Part shown: in pieces, positions 17,330 to 26,949 of the stretch
How the letters are laid out: every line of letters starts with the position of its first letter
Position numbering within the stretch: position 1 is the first letter of the stretch
Assembly (NCBI RefSeq): GCF_900582625.1
Contig: NZ_UTIQ01000084.1
Span: 434,001-498,000 of the forward strand
Direction: 5' to 3'
From: Pseudomonas viridiflava
GTDB lineage: Bacteria; Pseudomonadota; Gammaproteobacteria; Pseudomonadales; Pseudomonadaceae
Length of the DNA: 64,000 nt
Notes under the pieces: generated by a model
The model's database searches: none
Told to the model about the DNA's origin: nothing
The model's input: only the letters and a program-made list of their open reading frames with translations
Program-made: the position numbers and the translations under genes

Positions 17330-17740
17330 CACTGCTACACCGACATTCGCTCCAACGCCGTCATCCGCCCCTCCACCGTCATTCCCGCGCAGGCGGGAAT
17401 CCAGAATTGTGCAGGAGAGCGGCGATGCCTGAACAATCACCGCGCCGGATTGCCGGACCAATGAATTCCGAGTCGTCGGACCGCCGCCTTCGCGGGAATG
17501 ACGGAGTAAAACCAAAGTTTTGCGTTGGATTTGTCCGGAAGCGGGTTTCTTCAAACCGCTACGCCGACATCCGCCCCAACACCGTCATTCCCGCGCAGGC
17601 GGGAATCCAGAATTGTGCAGGAGAGCGGCGATGCCTGAACAATCACCGCCCTGGATTCCCGCCTCCGCGGGAATGACGGAGTAAAACCCCAAAAGGCTGG
17701 ATTCCGAATCGTCGGACGTCTGCTCTCGCGAGAATGACGG
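17299..17740. repeat. Palindromic repeat with local tandem duplication reaching into the asparaginase gene
   Basis: The interval 17330-17822 has no gene. It contains CCGTCATTCCCGCGCAGGCG at 17376 and again at 17582. Each is followed by the same 39-base spacer (AATTGTGCAGGAGAGCGG and so on) and then an inverted unit ending CGCGGGAATGACGGAGT (17491-17507, 17668-17684); a worn third unit ends at 17740. The unit resembles ATTCCCGC/GCGGGAAT repeats found in several proteobacteria. The duplication also includes the end of the asparaginase gene: GTTGGATTTG at 17299 and 17524, then GCGGGTTTCTT in both copies. The first copy has about 19 extra bases. Confidence 0.8.
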
Positions 17741-17770
17741 AGCTAAATTCTGAGTCCCCGTCCCCCCCAC

Positions 17771-17796
17771 AAAAAAGGGGAGCCCTGCGGCTCCCC
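17771..17796 (-). terminator. Intrinsic terminator of the pyc operon
   Basis: GGGGAGCC (17777-17784) pairs with GGCTCCCC (17789-17796) over 8 bp with a 4-base loop. On the minus strand the stem is followed by T6 (A6 at 17771-17776). It lies 26 bases past the end of pycB. Confidence 0.9.
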
Positions 17797-17822
17797 CAAT
17801 GGGACGTGCTCTTTCTAGCCGA

Positions 17823-19634
17823 TCAAGCCTCGATCTCCACCAACACCTCACCCGGATTCACGCGGTCGCCCTTGGCCACGTGAATGGCTTTGACGGTGCC
17901 AGCAATCGGCGCCTGCACTTCGGTTTCCATTTTCATCGCTTCCGTGATCAGCACAGCCTGGCCGGCTTTGACCACGTCGCCCTCTTTCACCAGCACATCA
18001 ACGATATTGCCCGGCATGGTGGTGCTGACATCGCCCGGTGCGCTGGCGTTTTTGCGTTTGCTGCCGCTGCCACCGCCGACGAAGTCGTTGAGCGGTTCGA
18101 ACACCACTTCTTCCGGCATGCCGTCGATGGACAGGTAGAAGTGGCGCTTGCCGTCGGTTTTCACGCCAACGCCGGTGATGTCTACGCGGTAGCTTTCGCC
18201 GTGTACGTCGATGACGAATTCAGTCGGCACGCCTTCGCCGCCCACGCTGGCCACACTGCCGGCTTCGGGAATCGGCAGCAGCACTTCCGGGGTCAGGGTG
18301 CCGGCGGCGCGTTCTTCGAGGAATTTGCGGCCGATGTCGGGGAACATGGCGTAGGTCAGCACGTCTTCAGCCGACTTGGCCACCGCGCCGATTTCTGCGC
18401 GCAGTTTGTCCATTTCCGGCTTGAGCAGGTCGGCCGGGCGCACGTCGATCAGTTCTTCGTTGCCGATGGCTTGGCGACGTAGTTTCTCGGCAACCTGACC
18501 CGGCGCCTTGCCGTAGCCGCCTTGCAGGTAGAGCTTCACTTCGTTGGTGATGGTTTTGTAGCGCTCGCCGGCCAGCACGTTGAAGAACGCCTGGGTGCCG
18601 ACAATTTGCGAAGTCGGGGTTACCAGCGGCGGGTAACCGAGGTCTTTGCGCACGCGCGGAATCTCGGCCAGCACTTCGTTCATGCGGTTCAGCGCGCCCT
18701 GCTCTTTGAGCTGGTTGGCCAGGTTGGAGATCATGCCGCCGGGCACTTGGTTGACCTGCACGCGGGTGTCCACGGCGGTGAATTCGCTTTCGAACTGGTG
18801 GTACTTCTTGCGCACGGCGTAGAAGTACAAACCGATTTCCTGCAGCAGTTCCAGGTTCAGGCCGGTGTCGTATTCGCTGCCTTTAAGCGCCGCGACCATC
18901 GACTCGGTGCCCGGATGGCTGGTGCCCCAGGCGAAGCTGGAGATGGCGGTGTCGATGTGGTCGGCGCCGTTTTCGATGGCTTTGAGCTGGCACATGGCAG
19001 CCAGGCCAGCGGTGTCGTGGGAGTGGATAAACACGGGCAGTGATTGCTCGGCTTTCAGGGCTTTCACCAACTCGCCAGTGGCGTAGGGCGTGAGCAGGCC
19101 GGCCATGTCTTTGATCGCTACCGAGTCGCAGCCCATGGCTTCCATCTGTTTGGCCTGGGCCACGAACGCCTCGATGGTGTGCACCGGGCTGGTGGTGTAG
19201 GCGATGGTGCCTTGGGCGTGTTTGCCCGCCGCCTTCACTGCCTCGATGGCCACGCGCAGGTTACGCACGTCGTTCATGGCGTCGAAGATGCGGAACACGT
19301 CGATGCCGTTGACCGCCGCCTTGGCCACGAACGCCTTGACCACGTCGTCGCTGTAATGGCGGTAGCCGAGCAGGTTCTGGCCGCGCAGGAGCATTTGCAG
19401 GCGCGTGTTGGGCAAGGCGGCGCGCAGTTGGCGCAAGCGCTCCCACGGGTCTTCTTTGAGGAAGCGTACGCAGGCGTCGAACGTGGCGCCGCCCCAAACT
19501 TCCAGCGACCAGTAGCCGACTTTGTCGAGCTTGTCGCAGATGGGCAGCATGTCTTCGGTGCGCATGCGGGTAGCGAGCAGCGACTGGTGGGCGTCACGCA
19601 GGATGGTGTCGGTTACATGGATTTTCTTGGACAT
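17823..19634 (-). CDS. pycB: Pyruvate carboxylase subunit B (carboxyltransferase plus biotin carrier)
   Basis: The second subunit of an acetyl-CoA-independent, two-chain pyruvate carboxylase that makes oxaloacetate for the TCA cycle; it is also named OadA-like. It has 603 residues. The carboxyltransferase barrel (about 5-290) begins VTDTILRDAHQSLLATRMR and holds the metal site (IHSHDTAGLAA, VAIKDMAGLL). The PYC/OAD domain spans about 300-460. A glycine/lysine linker (GGGSGSKRKNAS) leads to a biotinyl domain with biotin lysine in EAMKMETEV near the C-terminus. The ATG at 19634 follows GAGGA by 8 bases. It begins 11 bases after pycA, so the two are cotranscribed. Confidence 0.95.
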   Translation of the reverse strand: MSKKIHVTDTILRDAHQSLLATRMRTEDMLPICDKLDKVGYWSLEVWGGATFDACVRFLKEDPWERLRQLRAALPNTRLQMLLRGQNLLGYRHYSDDVVKAFVAKAAVNGIDVFRIFDAMNDVRNLRVAIEAVKAAGKHAQGTIAYTTSPVHTIEAFVAQAKQMEAMGCDSVAIKDMAGLLTPYATGELVKALKAEQSLPVFIHSHDTAGLAAMCQLKAIENGADHIDTAISSFAWGTSHPGTESMVAALKGSEYDTGLNLELLQEIGLYFYAVRKKYHQFESEFTAVDTRVQVNQVPGGMISNLANQLKEQGALNRMNEVLAEIPRVRKDLGYPPLVTPTSQIVGTQAFFNVLAGERYKTITNEVKLYLQGGYGKAPGQVAEKLRRQAIGNEELIDVRPADLLKPEMDKLRAEIGAVAKSAEDVLTYAMFPDIGRKFLEERAAGTLTPEVLLPIPEAGSVASVGGEGVPTEFVIDVHGESYRVDITGVGVKTDGKRHFYLSIDGMPEEVVFEPLNDFVGGGSGSKRKNASAPGDVSTTMPGNIVDVLVKEGDVVKAGQAVLITEAMKMETEVQAPIAGTVKAIHVAKGDRVNPGEVLVEIEA

Positions 19635-19645
19635 GGATGTGTTCC

Positions 19646-21061
19646 TCACAGGCCTGCGTGGGCGGCAATGGCGGCGGCGATAGCCAGGGCCAGCTCTTCG
19701 GGTTTGCGCTTGACGGAGTAGTTGGTCAGTTCAGGGTGGCTTTCGACGAAACTGGTGTTGAACTGGCCGCTGCGAAATTCCGCGTTACGCAGAATTTCCT
19801 GGTAGTAGGCGGCGGTGGTTTTCACCCCTTGCAAGCGCATGTCGTCCAGGGCGCGCAGGCCACGGTCCATGGCCTCTTCCCAGGTCAGCGCCCAGACCAC
19901 CAACTTCAGGCACATGGAGTCGTAGTACGGCGGAATGGTGTAGCCGGTGTAGATCGCCGTGTCGGTGCGCACGCCGGGGCCGCCGGGGGCGTAGTAGCGG
20001 GTGATCTTGCCGAATGAGGGCAGGAAGTTATTCTTCGGGTCTTCGGCGTTAATCCGAAATTGCAGGGCGAAACCGCGGTACTGAATGTCTTCCTGCTTCA
20101 CCGAAAGCGGCAGGCCCGAGGCGATGCGGATTTGCTCGCGCACGATGTCGATGCCGGTGATCTCTTCGGTGATGGTGTGTTCCACCTGCACGCGGGTGTT
20201 CATCTCCATGAAGTACACCTCGCCCTCGGCGAGCAGGAACTCCACGGTGCCGGCGTTCTCGTAGCCGACGGCCTGCGCGGCGCGCACGGCGAGATCGCCG
20301 ATGTAGGCACGCTGTTCGGGCGTCAGTTGCGGGCTGGGGGCGATTTCAATCAGCTTCTGGTTACGGCGCTGAATTGAGCAGTCGCGCTCATACAGGTGCA
20401 CGGTGTTGCCAAAGCTGTCGGCGAGAATCTGCGCTTCGATGTGCTTGGGATTGACGATGCACTTTTCCAGAAACACTTCGGCCGAGCCGAATGCCTTGGT
20501 GGCTTCGGAAATAACCCGGGGAAACGCCTGTTCGAGTTCTTCGCGGCTGTTGCAGCGGCGAATGCCACGCCCGCCGCCGCCTGAGGTGGCCTTGAGCATC
20601 ACCGGGTAACCGATGCGGTCGCCTTCGGTGAGCGCTTCGTGAATGTCCGCCACGTTGCCTTCGGTGCCCGGCGTCACCGGCACGCCGGCCTTGATCATGC
20701 TGCGGCGCGCTTCGGTTTTGTCGCCCATGCGGCGAATCACTTCGGCAGACGGGCCGATGAACTTGATGCCGCGCTCGGCGCAGATATCAGCCAGCTCGGC
20801 GTTTTCAGAGAGAAAACCGTAGCCGGGATGCAGCGCATCGCAGCCAGTTTCCACCGCCAGATTCACCAACTTGCGCGGGTTGAGGTAACCGGCCAGCGGC
20901 TCCTCGCCAATGCTGTGGGCTTCGTCGGCGCGCTTGACGTGCAAGGCCATGCGGTCGGCATCGGAATAAATTGCCACGGAGCGAATGCCCATTTCGGCGC
21001 AGGCACGCACGATACGGACGGCAATCTCGCCACGGTTAGCGATCAGAATTTTCTTGATCAC
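19646..21061 (-). CDS. pycA: Pyruvate carboxylase subunit A (biotin carboxylase)
   Basis: A 471-residue ATP-dependent biotin carboxylase that loads CO2 onto the biotin of PycB. The N-terminal domain has IKKILIANRGEIAVRI and the ATP-grasp domain KATSGGGGRGIRRC. The catalytic stretch EMNTRVQVEHTITEEITGID is intact, as is the C-terminal biotin carboxylase domain (LQFRINAEDPKNNFLPSFG). The start is a GTG at 21061 preceded by GAGGG; the length then equals that known for the Pseudomonas protein. It is the first gene of pycAB and is divergent from the LysR gene pycR. Confidence 0.95.
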   Translation of the reverse strand: MIKKILIANRGEIAVRIVRACAEMGIRSVAIYSDADRMALHVKRADEAHSIGEEPLAGYLNPRKLVNLAVETGCDALHPGYGFLSENAELADICAERGIKFIGPSAEVIRRMGDKTEARRSMIKAGVPVTPGTEGNVADIHEALTEGDRIGYPVMLKATSGGGGRGIRRCNSREELEQAFPRVISEATKAFGSAEVFLEKCIVNPKHIEAQILADSFGNTVHLYERDCSIQRRNQKLIEIAPSPQLTPEQRAYIGDLAVRAAQAVGYENAGTVEFLLAEGEVYFMEMNTRVQVEHTITEEITGIDIVREQIRIASGLPLSVKQEDIQYRGFALQFRINAEDPKNNFLPSFGKITRYYAPGGPGVRTDTAIYTGYTIPPYYDSMCLKLVVWALTWEEAMDRGLRALDDMRLQGVKTTAAYYQEILRNAEFRSGQFNTSFVESHPELTNYSVKRKPEELALAIAAAIAAHAGL

Positions 21062-21139
21062 GGAGCTGGCCCTCAGCCGGTTGAACGGGGCAACGCCTGA
21101 AGCGTCAACGTCCCGACACCCTAGACCCGCGCAACGATT

Positions 21140-21184
21140 ACCCAAAATGATTAATTATTGGGTTAGGCATAAGCAACGGCTTAT
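21140..21184. promoter_or_regulatory. Palindromes in the pycA / LysR divergent promoter
   Basis: Two inverted repeats lie between the divergent genes. ACCCAA (21140-21145) pairs with TTGGGT (21158-21163) around an AT-rich centre. ATAAGC-AACG-GCTTAT (21169-21184) is perfect over 6 bp. The second has the spacing of a LysR-type box and lies 39 bases before the regulator's ATG, suiting autoregulation and control of pycAB. This is inference from position and symmetry. Confidence 0.5.
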
Positions 21185-21222
21185 AGTTGGCCGACCCGAC
21201 AACCCGCAAAAGGCCAAATGCC

Positions 21223-22167
21223 ATGCGTAAGTCATTGCTGCGTATGACATTGCGCCAGCTGCAAGTCTTCCAGGCAGTGTGCGAAAGCAAGTCCTATAGC
21301 CGCGCCGCGGAGGAAATTTCTCTGACGCAGCCGGCCGTTTCCCTACAAATTCGTCAGTTGGAAGCGCTGATAGGTCAGCCGCTTTTCGACTACATCGGTA
21401 AAAAGCTCTACCTCACCGAAGCCGCCGAAGCGCTGTTGCGCGCCAGCAGCGACATTTTTGGCCGGCTGGAAAGTCTGGATATGCAGCTCTCGGATCTGCA
21501 GGGCTCGCTACAAGGGCAGCTCAACCTGGCGGTGGAGTCGAGCGCGAAATACTTCGTGCCGCACTTGTTCGCCGCGTTCAAGCGCCAGTACCCGGAAGTG
21601 AATCTGCAGCTGGTGGTCGTCAACCATGCGCAGACCATCCGCCGCCTGAGCGCCAATCGCGACGATTTGCTGATCATGTCGCAGGTGCCGCAAGACATGT
21701 CGCTGGAGTTTTTGCCGTTTCTCGACAATCCCATCGTGGCCGTTGCGCCGCCGGATCATCCGCTGCTCAGGCACGCCACCCTCAAGCTGCAAGACCTGTG
21801 CGCCTGGCCGCTACTGGTGCGTGAACCGGGCTCGGGCACGCGCAAGTCCATCGAAGATTACTGCCACCAAAAGCGCGCGCACTTTCAGCAGACCATAGAG
21901 CTGGGCTCGATGGAGTCGCAACGCGAAGGCGTGATTGCCGGACTGGGCATCGCCTTGCTCTCGCGCCACGCCGTGCGCCGCGAACTGGAAAGCGGCGCGC
22001 TGCGCGAATTGCCGGTGACTGAGCTGCCGCTGATGCGCAGCTGGTGCCTGGTGCACCCGCGCGGCAAGTACCTGTCACCGGTGGCGCAAACGTTCTTCGC
22101 CTTTATTCGCGCAGAACGCGCGCAAATCAGTGGCTTGGCGGCCCGCTTCGGCGCGGTGCCTGGCTAG
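21223..22167 (+). CDS. pycR: LysR-family regulator of pycAB (PycR-like)
   Basis: A 314-residue LysR regulator. The HTH lies at about residues 8-65 (LRQLQVFQAVCESKSYSRAA, ISLTQPAVSLQIRQLEAL) and the effector domain after residue 95 (LNLAVESSAKYFVPHLFAAF). The sequence is of the CbbR/CysB-like group. The ATG at 21223 is chosen because the HTH then begins at the normal distance; the ribosome site is weak. It is divergent from pycA, the arrangement known for PycR in P. aeruginosa, so control of pyruvate carboxylase is likely. Its 3' end overlaps the convergent small gene by 41 bases. Confidence 0.85.
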   Translation: MRKSLLRMTLRQLQVFQAVCESKSYSRAAEEISLTQPAVSLQIRQLEALIGQPLFDYIGKKLYLTEAAEALLRASSDIFGRLESLDMQLSDLQGSLQGQLNLAVESSAKYFVPHLFAAFKRQYPEVNLQLVVVNHAQTIRRLSANRDDLLIMSQVPQDMSLEFLPFLDNPIVAVAPPDHPLLRHATLKLQDLCAWPLLVREPGSGTRKSIEDYCHQKRAHFQQTIELGSMESQREGVIAGLGIALLSRHAVRRELESGALRELPVTELPLMRSWCLVHPRGKYLSPVAQTFFAFIRAERAQISGLAARFGAVPG

Positions 22168-22348
22168 CGGCCAGGTAATTGGCGGCAACCAGATCGGGAT
22201 AATCTGACAGCTCCAGTTGCAGGCGACGCTCTTCGGTGAAGTCTTCGATGGCGCGGCGATAAGCCATGCGGCGCTGGTCTTCGAGCTGGCGTTTGGTTTT
22301 CGCGGCAGAGGAGGCGTAAGGCTGTGCTTCATCCAGATAACGAGTCAT
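22127..22348 (-). CDS. Small PA3496-like conserved protein
   Basis: A 73-residue charged protein with a central motif (KRQLEDQRRMAYRRAIEDFT) that matches small Pseudomonas proteins of the PA3496 family, described as putative envelope integrity proteins. It has no signal peptide or membrane segment and is probably a long helix. The ATG at 22348 has GGGAG 7 bases upstream. Its tail overlaps the 3' end of the convergent LysR gene by 41 bases. The family assignment is from memory of the motif and is moderate. Confidence 0.6.
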   Translation of the reverse strand: MTRYLDEAQPYASSAAKTKRQLEDQRRMAYRRAIEDFTEERRLQLELSDYPDLVAANYLAASQAPRRSGPPSH

Positions 22349-22446
22349 GTGCGTGCTCCCATCGTTGGATTCGGGAGTACCAGACTGGGCGGGGAAAGCG
22401 ACAGTTGTGTGCAGGCGGGATGAATTTCGTGTGACGGCGGGTGAAG

Positions 22447-22522
22447 AGCATCGCGGCTAAAGCCGCTCCCACAAAAAACGTGTGGGAGCGGCCGGCCGGC
22501 GCTCCGGTTTAGCCGCGATGCT
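22447..22522. repeat. REP pair with an altered right arm
   Basis: The left arm begins AGCATCGCGGCTAAAGCCGC at 22447 and continues CTCCCACA. The right arm ends TTTAGCCGCGATGCT at 22522 but has GC-rich extra sequence (CGGCCGGCCGG, 22490-22500) within the stem. It shares its core with the REP pair at 16259-16318. It lies between two minus-strand genes and may also act as a transcript-end structure. Confidence 0.8.
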
Positions 22523-22541
22523 TTTTCCTAAAAGCTACCGA

Positions 22542-23420
22542 TCAGTCAGCCCGCGCATCGTCCGCTGACTTCAGCGACTTGGGCGACAAACGCAGGCTGC
22601 GCAGACTGCGCTTCACGCTCTTGAGGTGGTTCACCAAGGTTGGCCCGCGCGCCATGGCAACGCCCATGGCAAGCACGTCGATCACCACCAAGTGGGCGAT
22701 GCGTGAGGTGAGCGGCGTGTAGATTTCGGTGTCTTCCTGCACGTCGATGGCGAGGTTGACGGTGGACAGCTCGGCCAACGGCGTCTGGCTCGGGCACAGG
22801 GTGATCAGGGTGGCGCCGGTTTCACGCACCAGGTTGGCGGTGATCAGCAAATCTTTGGAGCGGCCCGACTGCGAGATGCAGATGGCCACGTCGGTGGGCT
22901 TCAGCGTGACCGCCGACATCGCCTGCATGTGCGGGTCGGAATAGGCCGCAGCGGTGAGCAACAGGCGGAAGAATTTGTGCTGGGCATCGGCGGCCACCGC
23001 GCCGGACGCACCAAAGCCATAAAACTCCACGCGCTGCGCTTGCGAGCAGGCAGCGATGGCGTGTTGCAGGGCTTTGGGGTCGAGCTTTTCGCGCACTTCG
23101 ATGAGCGTGTGCAGCGTGGTGTCGAAAATTTTCAGGCTGAAGTCGGCGACCGAGTCATCTTCGTGAATGGCGAACTGGCCGAAGCTGGCGCCAGCGGCCA
23201 GGCTTTGCGCCAGTTTCAACTTCAAGTCCTGAAAGCCGGTACAGCCGATGGCGCGGCAGAAGCGCACGATGGTGGGCTCGCTGATGCCAACGCTGTGGGC
23301 CAGATCTGCCATGGAGCTGTGCATCACGGCTGCCGGGTCGAGCAGCACGTGATCGGCGACTTTCAGCTCCGATTTTCGTAACAGGTGACGCGACTGGGCA
23401 ATGTGTTGCAAGAGGTTCAA
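22542..23420 (-). CDS. RpiR/HexR-family sugar-responsive repressor
   Basis: A 292-residue regulator. The N-terminal HTH of the RpiR type (residues about 1-78) contains MADLAHSVGISEPTIVRFCR. A SIS sugar-phosphate-binding domain (about 120-260) contains VEFYGFGASGAVAADAQHKF and ISQSGRSKDLL. It strongly resembles HexR, which senses KDG-6-phosphate and represses glucose catabolism. It is divergent from zwf, as hexR is, but the pairing with pycAB nearby matches the second, less studied hexR/zwf locus of Pseudomonas (PA5438/PA5439 in P. aeruginosa). The probable operator is the palindrome at 23475-23489. Confidence 0.87.
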   Translation of the reverse strand: MNLLQHIAQSRHLLRKSELKVADHVLLDPAAVMHSSMADLAHSVGISEPTIVRFCRAIGCTGFQDLKLKLAQSLAAGASFGQFAIHEDDSVADFSLKIFDTTLHTLIEVREKLDPKALQHAIAACSQAQRVEFYGFGASGAVAADAQHKFFRLLLTAAAYSDPHMQAMSAVTLKPTDVAICISQSGRSKDLLITANLVRETGATLITLCPSQTPLAELSTVNLAIDVQEDTEIYTPLTSRIAHLVVIDVLAMGVAMARGPTLVNHLKSVKRSLRSLRLSPKSLKSADDARAD

Positions 23421-23474
23421 GGGATTGGCTCTTTTGATGAGTTATGATCGGCCGACGCCGGGTTGTAGCGCGCG

Positions 23475-23489
23475 TGTAGTTATACTACA
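23475..23489. promoter_or_regulatory. HexR-type operator palindrome upstream of zwf
   Basis: TGTAGTTATACTACA is a perfect 6-bp inverted repeat with a 3-base centre. It matches the form TGTARTnnnAYTACA known for HexR of enterobacteria and Shewanella. It lies between the RpiR-family gene (start 23420) and zwf (start 23600). The site was recognised by eye; binding is inferred. Confidence 0.7.
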
Positions 23490-23599
23490 TGACCTTCCCG
23501 ACGCCCAGCCAAACCATGCACGGCGGGCAAAAAGCTATTTTCACGCCGCCAACCGAGCGCCGTCGTTTTCACACCGTCTGCTGCACCCCGGAGGGTCAT

Positions 23600-25045
<1,446 letters not shown>

Positions 25046-25068
25046 CTCGCCTTTTGTGCTGAAAACCC

Positions 25069-25138
25069 ATCGAGGCTAAAGCCTCTCCTACAGGTACTGC
25101 ACGACCCTGTGGGAGAGGCTTTAGCCTCGATTTTTTTG
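25069..25138. repeat. REP-derived perfect inverted repeat acting as a bidirectional terminator
   Basis: ATCGAGGCTAAAGCCTCTCC at 25069 starts a 26-base arm matched by its reverse complement at 25106-25131, differing only at one T/G position. Seven Ts follow at 25132-25138. Core letters differ from the other two REPs (GAGGCTAAAGCCTC in place of GCGGCTAAAGCCGC), and the change is compensated on both arms. It separates the convergent zwf and senC genes. Confidence 0.8.
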
Positions 25139-25140
25139 AG

Positions 25141-25770
25141 CTATTGCTTCACCAACTCCGGAATCTGTACCGCCAACTTGGTGTTGTTCAACGGAGCTCG
25201 AATAAAGCCGCGCTGGGTGCCGTCCGGGCCGATGATGACCAGGTTGCCGCTGTGGTCGACGGTGTAGTTCTCTTTGCTGGTGTCACCGGGAATAAACGGA
25301 ATGCTCACGGCATTGGCAAGCTTCTGGATATTCGCCAGCTCGCCGGTCAGGCCGAGAAATTGCGGGTCGAAATAGCCGAGGTATTTCTTCAGCTGCTCCG
25401 GCGTGTCGCGGTTCGGGTCGACGCTCACCAGCACCACTTGCAGGTTGTTGCGCGCCTCTTCTGGCAGCTTGGTTTTCAGTTCGCGCAGTTGCGCCAGCGT
25501 GGTCGGGCAAATGTCGGGGCAAAAGGTGTAGCCGAAGAACAACAGGCTCCATTTCCCTTTCAATTCGTTGACCGGCACCGCTTCGCCAAGCTGGTTGGTC
25601 AGGCTCAGGTCGGGCAGGTTGCGGCTTTGCGGCAGCAGAATGATGCCGGCATCGATCATCGCGGCGGGGTCGCCGTGGCCTTTGCCACTGAGCACGCGGT
25701 TGACGGTGAGGCCAAATACCAAGGCCACGACGGCGACGAGAATTGCGACGGTGATGTGCTTGCGGGTCAT
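25141..25770 (-). CDS. senC: SCO1/SenC copper chaperone for cytochrome c oxidase
   Basis: A membrane-anchored, thioredoxin-fold protein of 209 residues that delivers copper to the CuA site of oxidase subunit II. An N-terminal helix (HITVAILVAVVALVFGLTVN) anchors it in the inner membrane, facing the periplasm. Copper ligands are the CxxxC in FGYTFCPDICPTTL and the histidine in TVDHSGNLVI. The ATG at 25770 is favoured because it places the helix directly at the N-terminus; a start at 25812 is possible. It ends the oxidase assembly series on this strand. Confidence 0.92.
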   Translation of the reverse strand: MTRKHITVAILVAVVALVFGLTVNRVLSGKGHGDPAAMIDAGIILLPQSRNLPDLSLTNQLGEAVPVNELKGKWSLLFFGYTFCPDICPTTLAQLRELKTKLPEEARNNLQVVLVSVDPNRDTPEQLKKYLGYFDPQFLGLTGELANIQKLANAVSIPFIPGDTSKENYTVDHSGNLVIIGPDGTQRGFIRAPLNNTKLAVQIPELVKQ

Positions 25771-25842
25771 AGGAAGGCAGCTCGGCAGATCGAAAGGCAA
25801 ACGGTACCCCATCCGGCCGTGTCACCGAAACCGCCAAGCGTT

Positions 25843-26244
25843 TCAGGGTTTGCGTTGTTCCGGGCGCGACCAGATCCACGCCGCGCCGCAGCCCATGCCC
25901 AACGCGGCAAACGCCACGGACGGCAGGTGGCTGACCGTCAGCAGCATGACCAACAACGCCACCACCATGCTCAGGCTGGCGAGCAGTTTGGCGCGGCGGT
26001 TGATGACGCCGCCGTCGCGCCAATTGCACAGCAGCGGACCGAATAGCCGGTGGTTTTCCAGCCAGGCCGCCAAGCGCGGCGAACTGCGCACCGCCGCCCA
26101 CGCCGCCAGCAACACGAACTCGGTGGTGGGCAAACCGGGAATCACCACGCCCAACACCGCCAGCGCCAGGCTCACATAGGCCAACGCCAGCCACAGCCAG
26201 CGCAGCGGCCGGCGTGGCGCCGTGGCATCGCAGGCCTCAGGCAA
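25843..26244 (-). CDS. DUF454 (YbaN-like) inner-membrane protein
   Basis: A membrane protein of about 133 residues of the DUF454/YbaN family, function unknown. The family core is ALAVLGVVIPGLPTTEFVLL, followed by WLENHRLFGPLLCNWRDGGV and two further hydrophobic helices. No ATG fits; a TTG at 26244, overlapping the end of the heme oxygenase gene by 8 bases, is the most plausible start and implies translational coupling. In other bacteria DUF454 genes often sit beside heme oxygenase or iron-uptake genes, which fits this position. The exact start is uncertain. Confidence 0.75.
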   Translation of the reverse strand: MPEACDATAPRRPLRWLWLALAYVSLALAVLGVVIPGLPTTEFVLLAAWAAVRSSPRLAAWLENHRLFGPLLCNWRDGGVINRRAKLLASLSMVVALLVMLLTVSHLPSVAFAALGMGCGAAWIWSRPEQRKP

Positions 26245-26830
26245 AGGTGCGTTCCAGGTGATCGGCGAAACGGTTGAAGGCGGCAATGGCGGCGGCTTCG
26301 GCCTGGCGCTCCTGCTCGGCATCCAGCACCACGCCATCAAGCGCGGCAACGAAGTGCTTCCAACCTTGCGCGCGACCGCCTTCCGGTTCGCCCAGGTGAC
26401 GGGCGCCAAAGCTGTCGCTCAGTTGCAACGCCTCGGCACGTTTAATCAAAAACGCCGCGCCCAGCTTCGAGCCTTCCGACACAAACACCCAGCCCAACGC
26501 GGCGCCCAGACCCAGCTGCTGCGCGCGCACGCTGTCATCGCCTGTAGGTACGGCATGACCGAGGTCAGCCAGGTCCAAGCGCGCTTGTTCGATGCGGCCA
26601 CGGCTCGGCAAGTCGTCAACGATCTGCGTCAGCTGAGCATGGCGGTAGAGGTTTTCCAGGTCGTACTGGAACAGGTACTGCGCGGCGACGAACTTGGCGA
26701 AGTGCTCGCGGCTGCCGAATGGGTCGTGGCTTTTTACCAAGGCATCGAGACGCGCGTGCGGCTCGTGGGTAAGGGCGTTCAGGCGTTGCGAACGCAGGGC
26801 GTGGTTCAGTGGCGATGCTTGAGCAGTCAT
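26237..26830 (-). CDS. hemO: Heme oxygenase (HemO/PigA-like)
   Basis: A cytoplasmic enzyme of 197 residues that opens heme to biliverdin, CO and iron. The proximal heme ligand is the histidine in NALTHEPHARLDALV (residue 25). Further family stretches are HFAKFVAAQYLFQYDLENLY, GWVFVSEGSKLGAAFLIKRA and GARHLGEPEGGRAQGWKHFV. It is most like the PigA/HemO group of Pseudomonas rather than BphO. It sits between ctaB and DUF454 within the aa3-oxidase assembly genes, which is unusual. I saw no clear Fur box in the 119 bases before it, so control may follow the surrounding operon. Confidence 0.9.
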   Translation of the reverse strand: MTAQASPLNHALRSQRLNALTHEPHARLDALVKSHDPFGSREHFAKFVAAQYLFQYDLENLYRHAQLTQIVDDLPSRGRIEQARLDLADLGHAVPTGDDSVRAQQLGLGAALGWVFVSEGSKLGAAFLIKRAEALQLSDSFGARHLGEPEGGRAQGWKHFVAALDGVVLDAEQERQAEAAAIAAFNRFADHLERTFA

Positions 26831-26949
26831 GGCGGTCTCGACGAAGTGAACACGGTTTCCGTGGCTTCAAGAAGACGCGGCAGGCGCGAAAATCCTCAGG
26901 GGGACCGGCAAGTATTTTTCCCCGTCAGCAATTCGCGCCAAGGCCGCCG

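Noticed and set aside
17340..17740. Possible CRISPR array in the repeat region
   Set aside because: Only two to three units with unequal spacers that are themselves repeated; no cas genes nearby.
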